NCBI GenBank assembly: GCA_002426755.1
Contig: DINI01000024.1
Coordinates: 18,757 to 55,126, forward strand
Direction: 5' to 3'
Source of the DNA: Flavobacteriaceae bacterium UBA5544
GTDB taxonomy: Bacteria > Bacteroidota > Bacteroidia > Flavobacteriales > Flavobacteriaceae
DNA: 36,370 nt
The notes under the pieces were generated by a model. It saw only the letters and a list, made by a program, of their open reading frames with translations, did no database searches and was not told the origin of the DNA. The position numbers and the translations under genes were made by a program. This document shows positions 1-6,892 of this stretch, piece by piece (the first letter of the stretch is position 1; each line of letters starts with the position of its first letter).

Positions 1-2016
1 ATTGCAACTCCGAGCAATGGGGAAGATTTTGGTTGGAATGCAGTTTGGGACAGTGCCGTAAAAATAGTGGATGACGGTTGGATCGTTGAAATGAAAATTC
101 CCTATTCAGTGTTACGTTTTTCCAATCAGGAGAAACCTACTTGGGGATTGCAATTTCATCGGCAATTCCGACGTACACGCGAACAATATACTTGGAATCC
201 CGTCGATATTTCTAAAGGAAATATTGGATTGTACCATGGCGAGATGGTTGGCTTGGAAAACATCCAACCTCCTACCCGATTAAGTTTATATCCATTTGCT
301 TCAGCGCTGGTTAATTCGTATGACGGCAAAACCACAGATGATTACAGCCTTGGATTGGATGTAAAATATGGTATTAGTGAAAATTTTACGTTAGATGCCA
401 CTTTGATTCCCGATTTTAGCCAAGCTGGTTTTGATAATGTACAGTTGAATTTAGGTCCTTTTGAGCAACAATTCTCTGAACAGCGCCAGTTTTTTACTGA
501 AGGCGTTGACCTTTTCAACAAAGGAAATTTATTCTATTCTAGGCGTGTTGGTAGTGCTCCCACGGGTCGAGTCAATTTAGGTGATGATGAAGAGCTCCTG
601 GAATATCCAGACAAGGTAAAAACACTGAATGCAGTAAAGATTTCAGGACGGACCAAAAAAGGTTTGGGTGTGGGCTTCTTTAATGCCATCACAGAAAAGA
701 CAGAAGCTACCATCAAAAACAATCTGACAGGCGAAACTCGAAGTGAAATTGTGGAACCTCTATCTAATTATAATATTATTGTTCTTGACCAGCAGTTTAA
801 CCAAAACTCATCGGTAAGCTTGGTTAACACGAATGTAACGCGCAACGGCCGTTTCAGAGATGCCAATGTCACCGCAGCTCTGTTTGACATTACGACTAAA
901 TCGAATAAATACAATTTAAGTGGTGGCGCAAAAATGAGTTCACTTAATCTTGAAGATGGCTCTAAAAATGGGTTTAGTTCCGAACTGTTTTTTGGAAAGG
1001 TCAGCGGAAAATATCGTTATGGCATTGGACATTCATTGGCAGATAAAAAATATAACATTAATGATTTAGGTATTCTCTTCCGAAATAATTATAACAATCT
1101 TTCCGCTGATGCTTCCTACAGGATTTTTGAGCCAACAGAGAAACTTAACAATTTTTATGCTGGCACCTGGTTCAATTACAATCGTTTATTTAACCCTGGC
1201 ACCTATACTGGTAAAAACACAGGCTTCAACATTAACGGAACCACTAAAAAGCTCCACGGGTTTGGTTGGAATGCCAATTGGCAAATTGGTAAGCAATTTG
1301 ATTATTTCGAACCACGAAGGGATGGACGTTTCTTTATTTATGAAAATTCAGTGAACACCAATGCATGGATTTCTTCCAACTATAACAAAACCTTTGCGCT
1401 TGATGCCAATGTTGGATATGCCACTATGTTTGAGCCAGGACGAGATTTCTACAACTATTGGTTTGGTATCGAACCAAGGGTACGTTTTAGCGACAAGTTT
1501 GTAATGCAATATTCCTTTTATTTAGATGACTATCGTAAAGATCGCGGCTTCGTGGATACTATTGGTGATGATATCATCTTTGGCCAACGTCGTCGATTGG
1601 AAGTTGTCAATAGTCTATCCGGAAGTTATAATTTCAATTCATTTCATTCCTTAAATCTAACGTTTAGACACTATTGGTCCACCGTCACCTATGAAACGGA
1701 TTTGTACACACTGCAAGACAACGGAAGATTGTCTCAAGAAGATGGATACACCGTAGCGGATATTGATGATCCCAACGTTAACTTCAATACTTGGAATCTC
1801 GATTTTGGTTATGCTTGGCAATTTGCCCCTGGAAGTCAACTGTCTGCTTTGTATAGAAATTCATTGTTCAACTTTGATAATTTTTCAAAGGATAAATATT
1901 TTGATAGCGTCAACAGGCTTTTTGAACAACCTATTCAGCATACATTTTCATTGCGTTTGGTATATTATATCGATTATAACAATGTCAAGAGCATCTTCAA
2001 CAAGAAAACCTCCTGA
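1..2016 (+). CDS. DUF5916 outer-membrane protein (5' partial)
   Basis: The reading frame is open from base 1, so the N-terminus lies outside the window; 671 residues are visible. The visible start (residues about 15-40, VWDSAVKIVDDGW then IPYSVLRF) matches the end of the CBM9-like carbohydrate-binding domain that precedes DUF5916. The rest is rich in alternating aromatic/polar strands (for example NLGPFEQQFSEQRQFFTEG near residue 160) and ends in an amphipathic strand, as expected of an outer-membrane beta-barrel. The family is common in Bacteroidota and has no firmly established function; binding or uptake of a polymer is an inference from the fold. An internal ATG at 67 is in frame but is not the true start. 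The lolD-like gene follows after 27-39 bp and is probably co-transcribed. Confidence 0.88.
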   Translation: MATPSNGEDFGWNAVWDSAVKIVDDGWIVEMKIPYSVLRFSNQEKPTWGLQFHRQFRRTREQYTWNPVDISKGNIGLYHGEMVGLENIQPPTRLSLYPFASALVNSYDGKTTDDYSLGLDVKYGISENFTLDATLIPDFSQAGFDNVQLNLGPFEQQFSEQRQFFTEGVDLFNKGNLFYSRRVGSAPTGRVNLGDDEELLEYPDKVKTLNAVKISGRTKKGLGVGFFNAITEKTEATIKNNLTGETRSEIVEPLSNYNIIVLDQQFNQNSSVSLVNTNVTRNGRFRDANVTAALFDITTKSNKYNLSGGAKMSSLNLEDGSKNGFSSELFFGKVSGKYRYGIGHSLADKKYNINDLGILFRNNYNNLSADASYRIFEPTEKLNNFYAGTWFNYNRLFNPGTYTGKNTGFNINGTTKKLHGFGWNANWQIGKQFDYFEPRRDGRFFIYENSVNTNAWISSNYNKTFALDANVGYATMFEPGRDFYNYWFGIEPRVRFSDKFVMQYSFYLDDYRKDRGFVDTIGDDIIFGQRRRLEVVNSLSGSYNFNSFHSLNLTFRHYWSTVTYETDLYTLQDNGRLSQEDGYTVADIDDPNVNFNTWNLDFGYAWQFAPGSQLSALYRNSLFNFDNFSKDKYFDSVNRLFEQPIQHTFSLRLVYYIDYNNVKSIFNKKTS

Positions 2017-2055
2017 CACTTGCGAAGCACGCCATAAAGTAGTATGTTTGATGCA

Positions 2056-2715
2056 ATGATTAAAGCAACAAACATTCATAAATATTACGGTGACCTTCAT
2101 GTTCTTAAAGGTGTGGATTTGCACATCGCCAAAGGTGAGGTTGTATCCATTGTAGGGGCTTCAGGCGCAGGCAAAACGACATTGTTACAAATATTGGGGA
2201 CATTAGACAGGGCTTCTTCTAAAGAAAACAGCCAGCTAGTTATCAATGGTGTGAATTTAGCTACCCTAAATGATAAAGCCTTGGCAAAATTTAGGAATGA
2301 GCATATTGGCTTTATCTTCCAATTCCATCAGTTATTGCCCGAATTCACAGCATTAGAAAATGTTTGCCTTCCAGCGTTTATAAAAAACACATCAAAATCG
2401 GAAGCAGAAAAACGATCCAAAGAACTTTTGGATTTTCTAGGATTAAAAGACCGTTATCACCACAAGCCCAGCGAACTTTCAGGTGGTGAGCAACAACGTG
2501 TCGCGGTGGCACGAGCATTGGTCAACAACCCCGAATTGATATTTGCTGATGAACCATCGGGAAATCTAGACAGTGAGAGTGCTGAAAACCTTCATAACCT
2601 GTTCTTTAAACTTCGTGATGAATTTGGCCAAACCTTTGTCATCGTAACCCATAATGAAGAGTTGGCTGACATGGCCGATCGTAAGTTGATGATGGTGGAC
2701 GGAAAAATTGTCTAA
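2056..2715 (+). CDS. lolD: LolD-like ABC transporter ATP-binding protein
   Basis: A 219-residue ABC ATPase with all motifs intact: Walker A GASGAGKT (34-41), Q-loop Q89, signature LSGGEQ (141-146), Walker B LIFADE (161-166), D-loop NLDSE and H-loop H199. Sequence and length fit the LolD/MacB-type subfamily, which powers lipoprotein release from the inner membrane or related mechanotransmission transporters. No permease is adjacent, so its partner must lie elsewhere and the Lol assignment is by family resemblance. I chose ATG 2056 (MIKATNIHKYYG), the usual family start; an in-frame ATG at 2044 would add four residues. The stop codon overlaps by 4 bp the convergent small ORF at 2712. Confidence 0.85.
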   Translation: MIKATNIHKYYGDLHVLKGVDLHIAKGEVVSIVGASGAGKTTLLQILGTLDRASSKENSQLVINGVNLATLNDKALAKFRNEHIGFIFQFHQLLPEFTALENVCLPAFIKNTSKSEAEKRSKELLDFLGLKDRYHHKPSELSGGEQQRVAVARALVNNPELIFADEPSGNLDSESAENLHNLFFKLRDEFGQTFVIVTHNEELADMADRKLMMVDGKIV

Positions 2716-2897
2716 TCTACATTTCTGCCACCTAAAGGTATCGAATCTACAATTCTGTCAATAAAACTGCTAATCGCCGCACCTAGATTGTGCCCACCTT
2801 TGTAAATTGGCACTTTGTTGAACGTTTGATCAAATGTACTTATTGAGTCACTCATTACGTTCAACGTGTTATCTACTATGTCGTTATCTTCTTCCAT
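2712..2897 (-). CDS. Small acidic hypothetical protein (61 aa)
   Basis: This is a 61-residue ORF with normal amino-acid use, acidic at its start (MEEDNDIVDN) and amphipathic later (AAISSFIDRIVDS). It overlaps the upstream small ORF by 14 bp and its stop overlaps the lolD stop region by 4 bp, a compactness typical of real genes. No recognised domain. It probably forms a two-gene unit with the small membrane protein upstream. It could be a chance ORF, and conservation in relatives would decide. Confidence 0.45.
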   Translation of the reverse strand: MEEDNDIVDNTLNVMSDSISTFDQTFNKVPIYKGGHNLGAAISSFIDRIVDSIPLGGRNVD

Positions 2898-3030
2898 CTT
2901 TCATGCTTTTACGTGCATCCTGAATGTTTCTTAAATTTTCTACAGCATCCATACCAAGTTTGGTACCAACACCAATAATAAACATCGCTGCACTTGCTTT
3001 TAAACTAAATTTAATGAAATCTTTTATCAT
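2884..3030 (-). CDS. Small single-span membrane protein (48 aa)
   Basis: I placed the start at ATG 3030 (MIKDFIKFSLK), where an A-rich leader precedes it; an upstream ATG at 3066 would add 12 residues. The protein has one hydrophobic segment (about residues 9-27, SLKASAAMFIIGVGTKLGM) followed by a charged, probably helical tail ending KSMKDGRR. It overlaps the next ORF by 14 bp, suggesting translational coupling. No family recognised. Location beside the accessory block suggests variable gene content. Confidence 0.45.
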   Translation of the reverse strand: MIKDFIKFSLKASAAMFIIGVGTKLGMDAVENLRNIQDARKSMKDGRR

Positions 3031-3066
3031 TTTTTTTAATACTAAAATCGTTTCTCTAAGATACAT

Positions 3067-3448
3067 AATAACATTTGTTTGTCACAGAGTCCGTATCGTT
3101 TGAGTAACAAATTGTACCGATTGAAGTAAAAATAATTATGTGTAAGAAACTTTGGTTTGATTTGATAACGATTTATGGTGAAACGCCCTTTATAATTTCC
3201 ATATAGTTAGCGTTTGTGTGTAAGAATAGTTGCGTGTCTCGGCTCGAACCATTAAAAGTAAAAACCAAGATTGGAAATTAGGTAGGGATTATCAACATTC
3301 CAACACCACACAACCATCATTATGAGATAATTACAAATTAAATATTATATTTGAGGAACGGGATAAGTGCTTTTCACAGGATATGGTGTTGTGTTTTAGT
3401 GCTTTCCCTATATTTATCTCAAATGGTTGTTGTCGTATTTTTTTTTGA
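3067..3448. other. Intergenic region with inverted repeats
   Basis: About 380 bp without a convincing gene. It holds an imperfect inverted repeat (3310-3330 against 3414-3430) described separately. On the minus strand a near-match to the -7 element (TA, three bases, TTTG) lies upstream of the small ORF pair. Around 3203-3250 is a GTTAGCGTTTGTGTG-like stretch ending in GGCTCGAACC, which echoes the GGCTCG arm of the hairpin at 4626-4673 and may be a decayed cassette junction. Nothing else is recognised. Confidence 0.5.
3310..3430. repeat. Imperfect inverted repeat, attC-like
   Basis: ACAACCATCATTATGAGATAA (first 20 bases at 3310-3329) is nearly complementary to TTATCTCAAATGGTTGT (3414-3430), with a 4-base internal gap. 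The arms enclose about 83 bp. It lies 19 bp past the stop of the lipoprotein gene, where the recombination site of a minus-strand gene cassette would sit. Comparison with known Bacteroidota attC structures was not possible here. Confidence 0.45.
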
Positions 3449-4307
3449 CTAAATCTTTATTTTCCTTAAATTTAACTTTTCTATTGCTTCTTTATTTAAC
3501 TCATATTTTATGTAAGCATAAGAATAACTAGGAATGTCATTAAGCTCAAGATTTTCTTTTACGGGTTTTCTTTCTCCAATACTCCATATTATATGTGAAT
3601 AATTACGACGCATAGTATTATAACTGCAATCATAACTGTCTAACCCCTGTGAACAATTTAATATCCATATATTTTGTTTTCCAAATAATTTCTTTTCCAA
3701 TGCCTTTATCATTTAAGTAATGATTTATTCCGTTATTTTCAATAGTGTAAATTGGGTTTAGTTCAGATTCAGTTTCATAAGTTGGTTTTCCATATTTTGA
3801 AATATATAATTTCTCAATTTTTTCAATAACATTTTTATTTACATCTTGTTGAAAATATTTTTTAGATATACTACTAGCATAATCTTTAGCTTCCCCTTCT
3901 AATATTGGTTTTCTAGTATGTCCTAATAAAACAATTAGACCTATAACATTGTCAGTTCCTGTTAATGTAATTGGCCATAGTAATCCATAGTGTTCATTGT
4001 AAGTACTGCTCTCGTCACTAAAATTAAATATATCGGAATAATACAAATGCGTATAGCTTTTTTCATCTAAAATATCATTTATGTTGTTAATAGAAATATT
4101 CTTTAGAAATCCTGTATGAGGAATAGATAAGCTATCCATTTGTTTGTACAAGTTTGGTGTAGTTTGTCCTAAAGTAATATTATCTATGACTGTGATTTCC
4201 TCATTGGGTAATTCGTCACAACTAAATGATAGAAGAAAAAAAGCTGAAATAAATAACGTTTTTATTATTCCAATGTTCCTTAATGTTTTGGTGAATTTTG
4301 CATTCAT
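3449..4307 (-). pseudogene. Frameshifted lipoprotein gene
   Basis: The 5' part begins MNAKFTKTLRNIG and has a lipoprotein signal peptide with lipobox LSFSC (Cys30). This frame runs to a TGA at 3630 after KLFTG. The second frame, open to 3449, continues naturally with LDSYDCSYNTMRRNYSHIIWS. Removing one G from the GGGG run (plus-strand CCCC at 3644-3647) joins both into one 285-residue protein, so the break is a +1 frameshift in a homopolymer: a sequencing error, a real mutation or phase variation. No family recognised. The gene lies 14 bp downstream of the 93-aa gene and is probably co-transcribed with it. If the shift is real, the product is truncated to 225 residues with an unrelated tail. 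Confidence 0.7.
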
Positions 4308-4321
4308 TTTGTTGTTTTCAA

Positions 4322-4603
4322 TTATTTAGACTTAATTATTTTATTATAAAGATTACTAATATCTTGTCTAAAATTTTGAGGCAGTTGTTCAATGAAACTT
4401 CTATTGAAGTTTGGAAAACTAAATTCAGAACACCAATATGGCATATAATCATTACTTTTTAAAAATTCAGATGGAATTCGTTTGATTATACTTACATATT
4501 GTTCATCGAATAGTTTTCTTTTTTTTTCTGGAATGACCCAATTTATATCTTTCATATTTTTTAAATGTATAATTATTTTTTTAGGACGAATGCTTTTCAG
4601 CAT
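4322..4603 (-). CDS. Hypothetical protein in cassette-like block
   Basis: From ATG 4603 the protein has 93 residues. A second in-frame ATG at 4555 (MKDINWVIPEKK) would give 77 residues and may be the ancestral start. The 4603 start lies inside the repeated core AGCATTAAACACAACG and overlaps the stop of the upstream gene as TAATG, which suggests stop-restart coupling. The chain is soluble, rich in aromatic and basic residues (NDYMPYWCSEFSFPNF in the middle), with no domain recognised. The downstream lipoprotein gene starts 14 bp later, so both likely belong to one cassette. Confidence 0.6.
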   Translation of the reverse strand: MLKSIRPKKIIIHLKNMKDINWVIPEKKRKLFDEQYVSIIKRIPSEFLKSNDYMPYWCSEFSFPNFNRSFIEQLPQNFRQDISNLYNKIIKSK

Positions 4604-4614
4604 TAAACACAACG
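4599..4614 (-). repeat. Cassette-junction core, copy 1
   Basis: AGCATTAAACACAACG on the plus strand; 15 of 16 bases match copy 2 at 5767-5782. On the minus strand it reads CGTTGTGTTTAATGCT, holding both the TAA stop of the 107-aa gene and the ATG of the next gene. The GTT at its minus-strand 5' end resembles the cleaved triplet of integron attC sites, although the rest does not fit the classic GTTRRRY consensus. Confidence 0.55.
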
Positions 4615-4926
4615 GTCTTGTATATGGCTCGTAGCGTGCAAACTAGCGATTACTTTTCGGTTGAGCACGAGCCAAATTTCAATCCATTCATCAGAATATG
4701 CTTTTGCAGTATTATAGTCAGGAAATTCGAGTTCCGTTTGTTCGGTATATTTTTGCTTTTCAAATTCGTTTGTTTCTGGATGCTGGATATAATCATAACG
4801 AGTTTTAAATTCCACTACTAAAGTGTTTGGTTTTCCAATATCTATAAAGTTGTTTAATCTAAAACAATTTGCTTGAGAAAGGTTAATTGTTAATCCTGCG
4901 TGAGTTACCAATCTTGGTGAGTTCAT
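4603..4926 (-). CDS. Hypothetical protein, C-terminus encoded by repeat
   Basis: A 107-residue soluble protein starting MNSPRLVTHAGLTINLSQANC. It starts 3 bp after the GIY-YIG gene stop and is surely in the same transcript. The body up to about residue 88 (KAYSDEWIEIW) reads like a compact folded domain. The final residues (NRKVIASLHATSHIQDRCV) are encoded by the hairpin and core of the cassette-junction element, and the stop codon TAA lies in that core. The natural C-terminus may therefore have been replaced when the downstream cassette was joined. Function unknown; similar small proteins may accompany nucleases in mobile cassettes, but that is a guess. Confidence 0.65.
   Translation of the reverse strand: MNSPRLVTHAGLTINLSQANCFRLNNFIDIGKPNTLVVEFKTRYDYIQHPETNEFEKQKYTEQTELEFPDYNTAKAYSDEWIEIWLVLNRKVIASLHATSHIQDRCV
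4626..4673. repeat. Hairpin with bulged base (attC-like)
   Basis: GGCTCGT (4626-4632), a bulged A (4633) and GC (4634-4635) pair with GCACGAGCC (4665-4673), giving a 9-bp stem with one extrahelical base and a loop of about 29 nt. Bulged bases in an imperfect stem next to a conserved core are the hallmark of folded attC sites recognised by integron integrases. It lies 12 bp from core copy 1 and inside the 3' end of the 107-aa gene. Confidence 0.5.
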
Positions 4927-4929
4927 ACG

Positions 4930-5730
4930 TTAATTGCTATTTAGTCCGAAAGAGTTCGTTCCTAACTTATTTTTAAAAAGTCGCTCTTTTTTAATTGCTT
5001 GGTCAGATGTTACAGTTCGGGGTAACAACATTAAAATAGAAAACCGAAAATGTTTGGCATAATCTTTATCAACATCAATTTGTTCCTTCAGCATTTTATT
5101 ATTTCCGTGTCCGTTGGTTGTTATGTATTTGCACCATCTTCCCCAAATTCCTTCTTCGCCATAAGCCGAACCAACGTATAGTTTTCCAGTGTTCGTATCG
5201 CTTATCAGATAAATTCCTTTTGTAATAGAGAGCATTTTTTTCCAATCGCTGTATTGATTTTTAACGATTTCTTTGAGTTCGTGAAAGTCAAGAATGAAAT
5301 CTGAATAATCTGTAAATTGCCTATAATGAAGTCCAGCTTGAATTTCAATCACTTCCATTTTATTCTTTATCCATTGATGCCAACTAATTGCAGTTTTCCA
5401 ATTAATTATTACTCGTTCGGTTAAATCTTCAAATCCATTTTCTCGAAGCATCTGGTATTCAAAATGATTTTCGTTGATAGTTTTTCTGTCGATAATTTTA
5501 AAAACTCCAATAAATCTTGAACGATTTCCTTCTTCGCCAATAAATGATACGATATAATCTACATCTCTGAAAACATCTTTAGATTGAGAATTTTGATATT
5601 TCAAGAATTCATTATATTCAGTCCGATACAGATTGTATAAATCTTGCCTTTGGTCTTTATGTCGGACAAGTTTAATTTTCGCATTTTTATCAAGTCCGCG
5701 ATTGAATAGTAATTCTTGAACTGTTATCAT
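4930..5730 (-). CDS. GIY-YIG nuclease family protein
   Basis: A 266-residue protein with a C-terminal GIY-YIG endonuclease domain: GIY at 172-174, YVG at 185-187, the conserved Arg at R198 (IWGRW) and a likely metal-binding Glu at E249 (KKER). The N-terminal 130 residues form a separate domain with strands like RFIGVFKII, perhaps PUA/ASCH-like, but I cannot identify it firmly. GIY-YIG enzymes cut DNA in repair, homing, restriction and anti-phage defence; the target here is unknown. The start ATG at 5730 overlaps the TGA of a 14-codon mini-ORF that begins in the repeated core, suggesting translational coupling. The 107-aa gene follows after 3 bp. Its place in the cassette-like block suggests horizontal acquisition. 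Confidence 0.85.
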   Translation of the reverse strand: MITVQELLFNRGLDKNAKIKLVRHKDQRQDLYNLYRTEYNEFLKYQNSQSKDVFRDVDYIVSFIGEEGNRSRFIGVFKIIDRKTINENHFEYQMLRENGFEDLTERVIINWKTAISWHQWIKNKMEVIEIQAGLHYRQFTDYSDFILDFHELKEIVKNQYSDWKKMLSITKGIYLISDTNTGKLYVGSAYGEEGIWGRWCKYITTNGHGNNKMLKEQIDVDKDYAKHFRFSILMLLPRTVTSDQAIKKERLFKNKLGTNSFGLNSN

Positions 5731-5771
5731 TCAAAAACTGAATTTGAGATTATCACGATTTTTTTTAGCAT
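5727..5771 (-). CDS. Leader mini-ORF before GIY-YIG gene
   Basis: A 14-codon ORF reads MLKKIVIISNSVFE. Its ATG lies in core copy 2 and its TGA overlaps the GIY-YIG ATG as ATGA. Core copy 1 likewise encodes an ATG followed by CTG AAA (MLK). In class 1 integrons, short leader ORFs at the recombination site are known to boost translation of cassettes lacking a good ribosome-binding site; the same role here is inferred. No peptide function is claimed. Confidence 0.4.
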   Translation of the reverse strand: MLKKIVIISNSVFE

Positions 5772-5782
5772 TACACACAACG
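5767..5782 (-). repeat. Cassette-junction core, copy 2
   Basis: AGCATTACACACAACG, differing from copy 1 at one base, preceded by a T-run as copy 1 is by TTTTC. It sits upstream of the GIY-YIG gene, as copy 1 sits upstream of the 93-aa gene. Beyond it (5784-5813) is a weak hairpin pairing GTGT...GTC with GAC...ACAC. Confidence 0.55.
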
Positions 5783-6034
5783 TGTTTGTCTATTATTGGT
5801 GACGTGTTTACACACCTAATTTAGCAAATAAATATACAACAATGCAAAATCCCTTTACAAAGGTTTGAAATCCATCCACAACCATCAAAATTGAATCATC
5901 TCACAATTAAAGCATCCAACAATTCCCAAATAAAACAGTGGCAAAAGTTAACAATTCAACAACTACACTATATAATCATTAAACGATTCAAAACCATTTC
6001 AATAATCAACATTTCATCGTAACTTGCAGACCCT
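5783..6034. other. AT-rich intergenic region at island edge
   Basis: About 250 bp with no gene. It contains a CACAACCATCA word (5877-5887) that is exactly repeated at 3309-3319 on the far side of the cassette-like block. A TAACTTG sequence just before the TIGR02757 start is one base short of the TAnnTTTG element and could be its promoter. Nothing else recognised. Confidence 0.45.
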
Positions 6035-6808
6035 ATGAAAAGGTTAACACAAGAACAACTCAAGGATTTTTTAGACACCAAAGTCGAACAGTACAACCAT
6101 CCACGATTTATAGAAACCGACCCCATACAAATACCGCACACATTCACCCAAAAGGAAGACATAGAGATAGCCGCCTTCCTTACCGCCACCATTGCGTGGG
6201 GCAACCGCAAAAGCATCATCACCAATGCCAAGCGTATGATGGTTTTGCTGGACAACGCACCCCACCAATTCGTCACGCAACATCAAGAAAAAGACCTAGA
6301 AGCTCTACAACCTTTTGTCCACCGTACCTTCAACGGCGAGGATTTTATTCAGTTCATACAAAGTCTTCAGCATATCTATCAGAATCATAATGGTCTCGAG
6401 GCAATCTTTTCTAAACATGCTCAAAAAGACTCTATGCAAAATTCCATTCACCATTTTAAGACTACATTTTTTGAGATAGAACATTTACAACGTACCCAAA
6501 AACATGTGAGCGACCCATTAAAAAACTCCGCTGCCAAACGTATCAATATGTTCCTTCGGTGGATGGTGCGTAAGGATGCCAATGGTGTAGATTTTGGGAT
6601 TTGGAACAACCTCTCTCCTGCCCAACTGTCCTGCCCTTTGGATGTACACTCTGGCAATGTAGCTCGAAAATTGGGGCTGCTTAAACGTCCGCAAAATGAT
6701 GGTAAAGCTCTGAACGAACTGGACACGTCGCTTCGAAAACTTGACAAAAATGATCCCGTAAAGTATGATTTCGCATTATTTGGCTTGGGTGTATTTGAGT
6801 CGTTTTAA
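6035..6808 (+). CDS. TIGR02757 family protein (DUF2400)
   Basis: A 257-residue protein that fits the TIGR02757/DUF2400 family over its whole length: the early motif FLTATIAWGNRKSI (about 48-61), the central RINMFLRWMVRKD and the late motif PLDVHSGNVARKLGLLKR. The family is soluble and conserved in Bacteroidota and some Proteobacteria; its resemblance to helix-hairpin-helix DNA-glycosylase folds has been noted but no activity is established, to my knowledge. The C-terminus GLGVFESF is complete. In relatives I would expect it near lolD, which suggests the 2.7-5.8 kb block is an insertion between them (inference). Confidence 0.85.
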   Translation: MKRLTQEQLKDFLDTKVEQYNHPRFIETDPIQIPHTFTQKEDIEIAAFLTATIAWGNRKSIITNAKRMMVLLDNAPHQFVTQHQEKDLEALQPFVHRTFNGEDFIQFIQSLQHIYQNHNGLEAIFSKHAQKDSMQNSIHHFKTTFFEIEHLQRTQKHVSDPLKNSAAKRINMFLRWMVRKDANGVDFGIWNNLSPAQLSCPLDVHSGNVARKLGLLKRPQNDGKALNELDTSLRKLDKNDPVKYDFALFGLGVFESF

Positions 6809-6840
6809 CGATAATTTTAGGATTTTAACGATACTTTAGG
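6803..6840 (+). repeat. Short imperfect tandem repeat
   Basis: TTTTAACGATAATTTTAGG (6803-6821) is followed at once by TTTTAACGATACTTTAGG (6823-6840). The first copy includes the stop codon of the TIGR02757 gene. No known role. Confidence 0.6.
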
Positions 6841-6892
6841 AAAACCAGCACTACTTTTACTACGTAAATAGTCTGACAAAAAACTTAAAAAA

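Noticed and set aside
2044..2055. Upstream start codon for the LolD-like gene
   Set aside because: Family members begin at MIKA; the extra MFDA is not conserved in my recollection, so 2056 is preferred.
4144..4329. Plus-strand ORF of 61 aa opposite the lipoprotein signal region
   Set aside because: It is the antisense of the signal peptide region; hydrophobicity is a mirror effect.
5968..6390. ORFs of 60-100 aa on both strands over the start of the TIGR02757 gene
   Set aside because: Shadows of the TIGR02757 frame, with Cys/Met-rich, unnatural composition.
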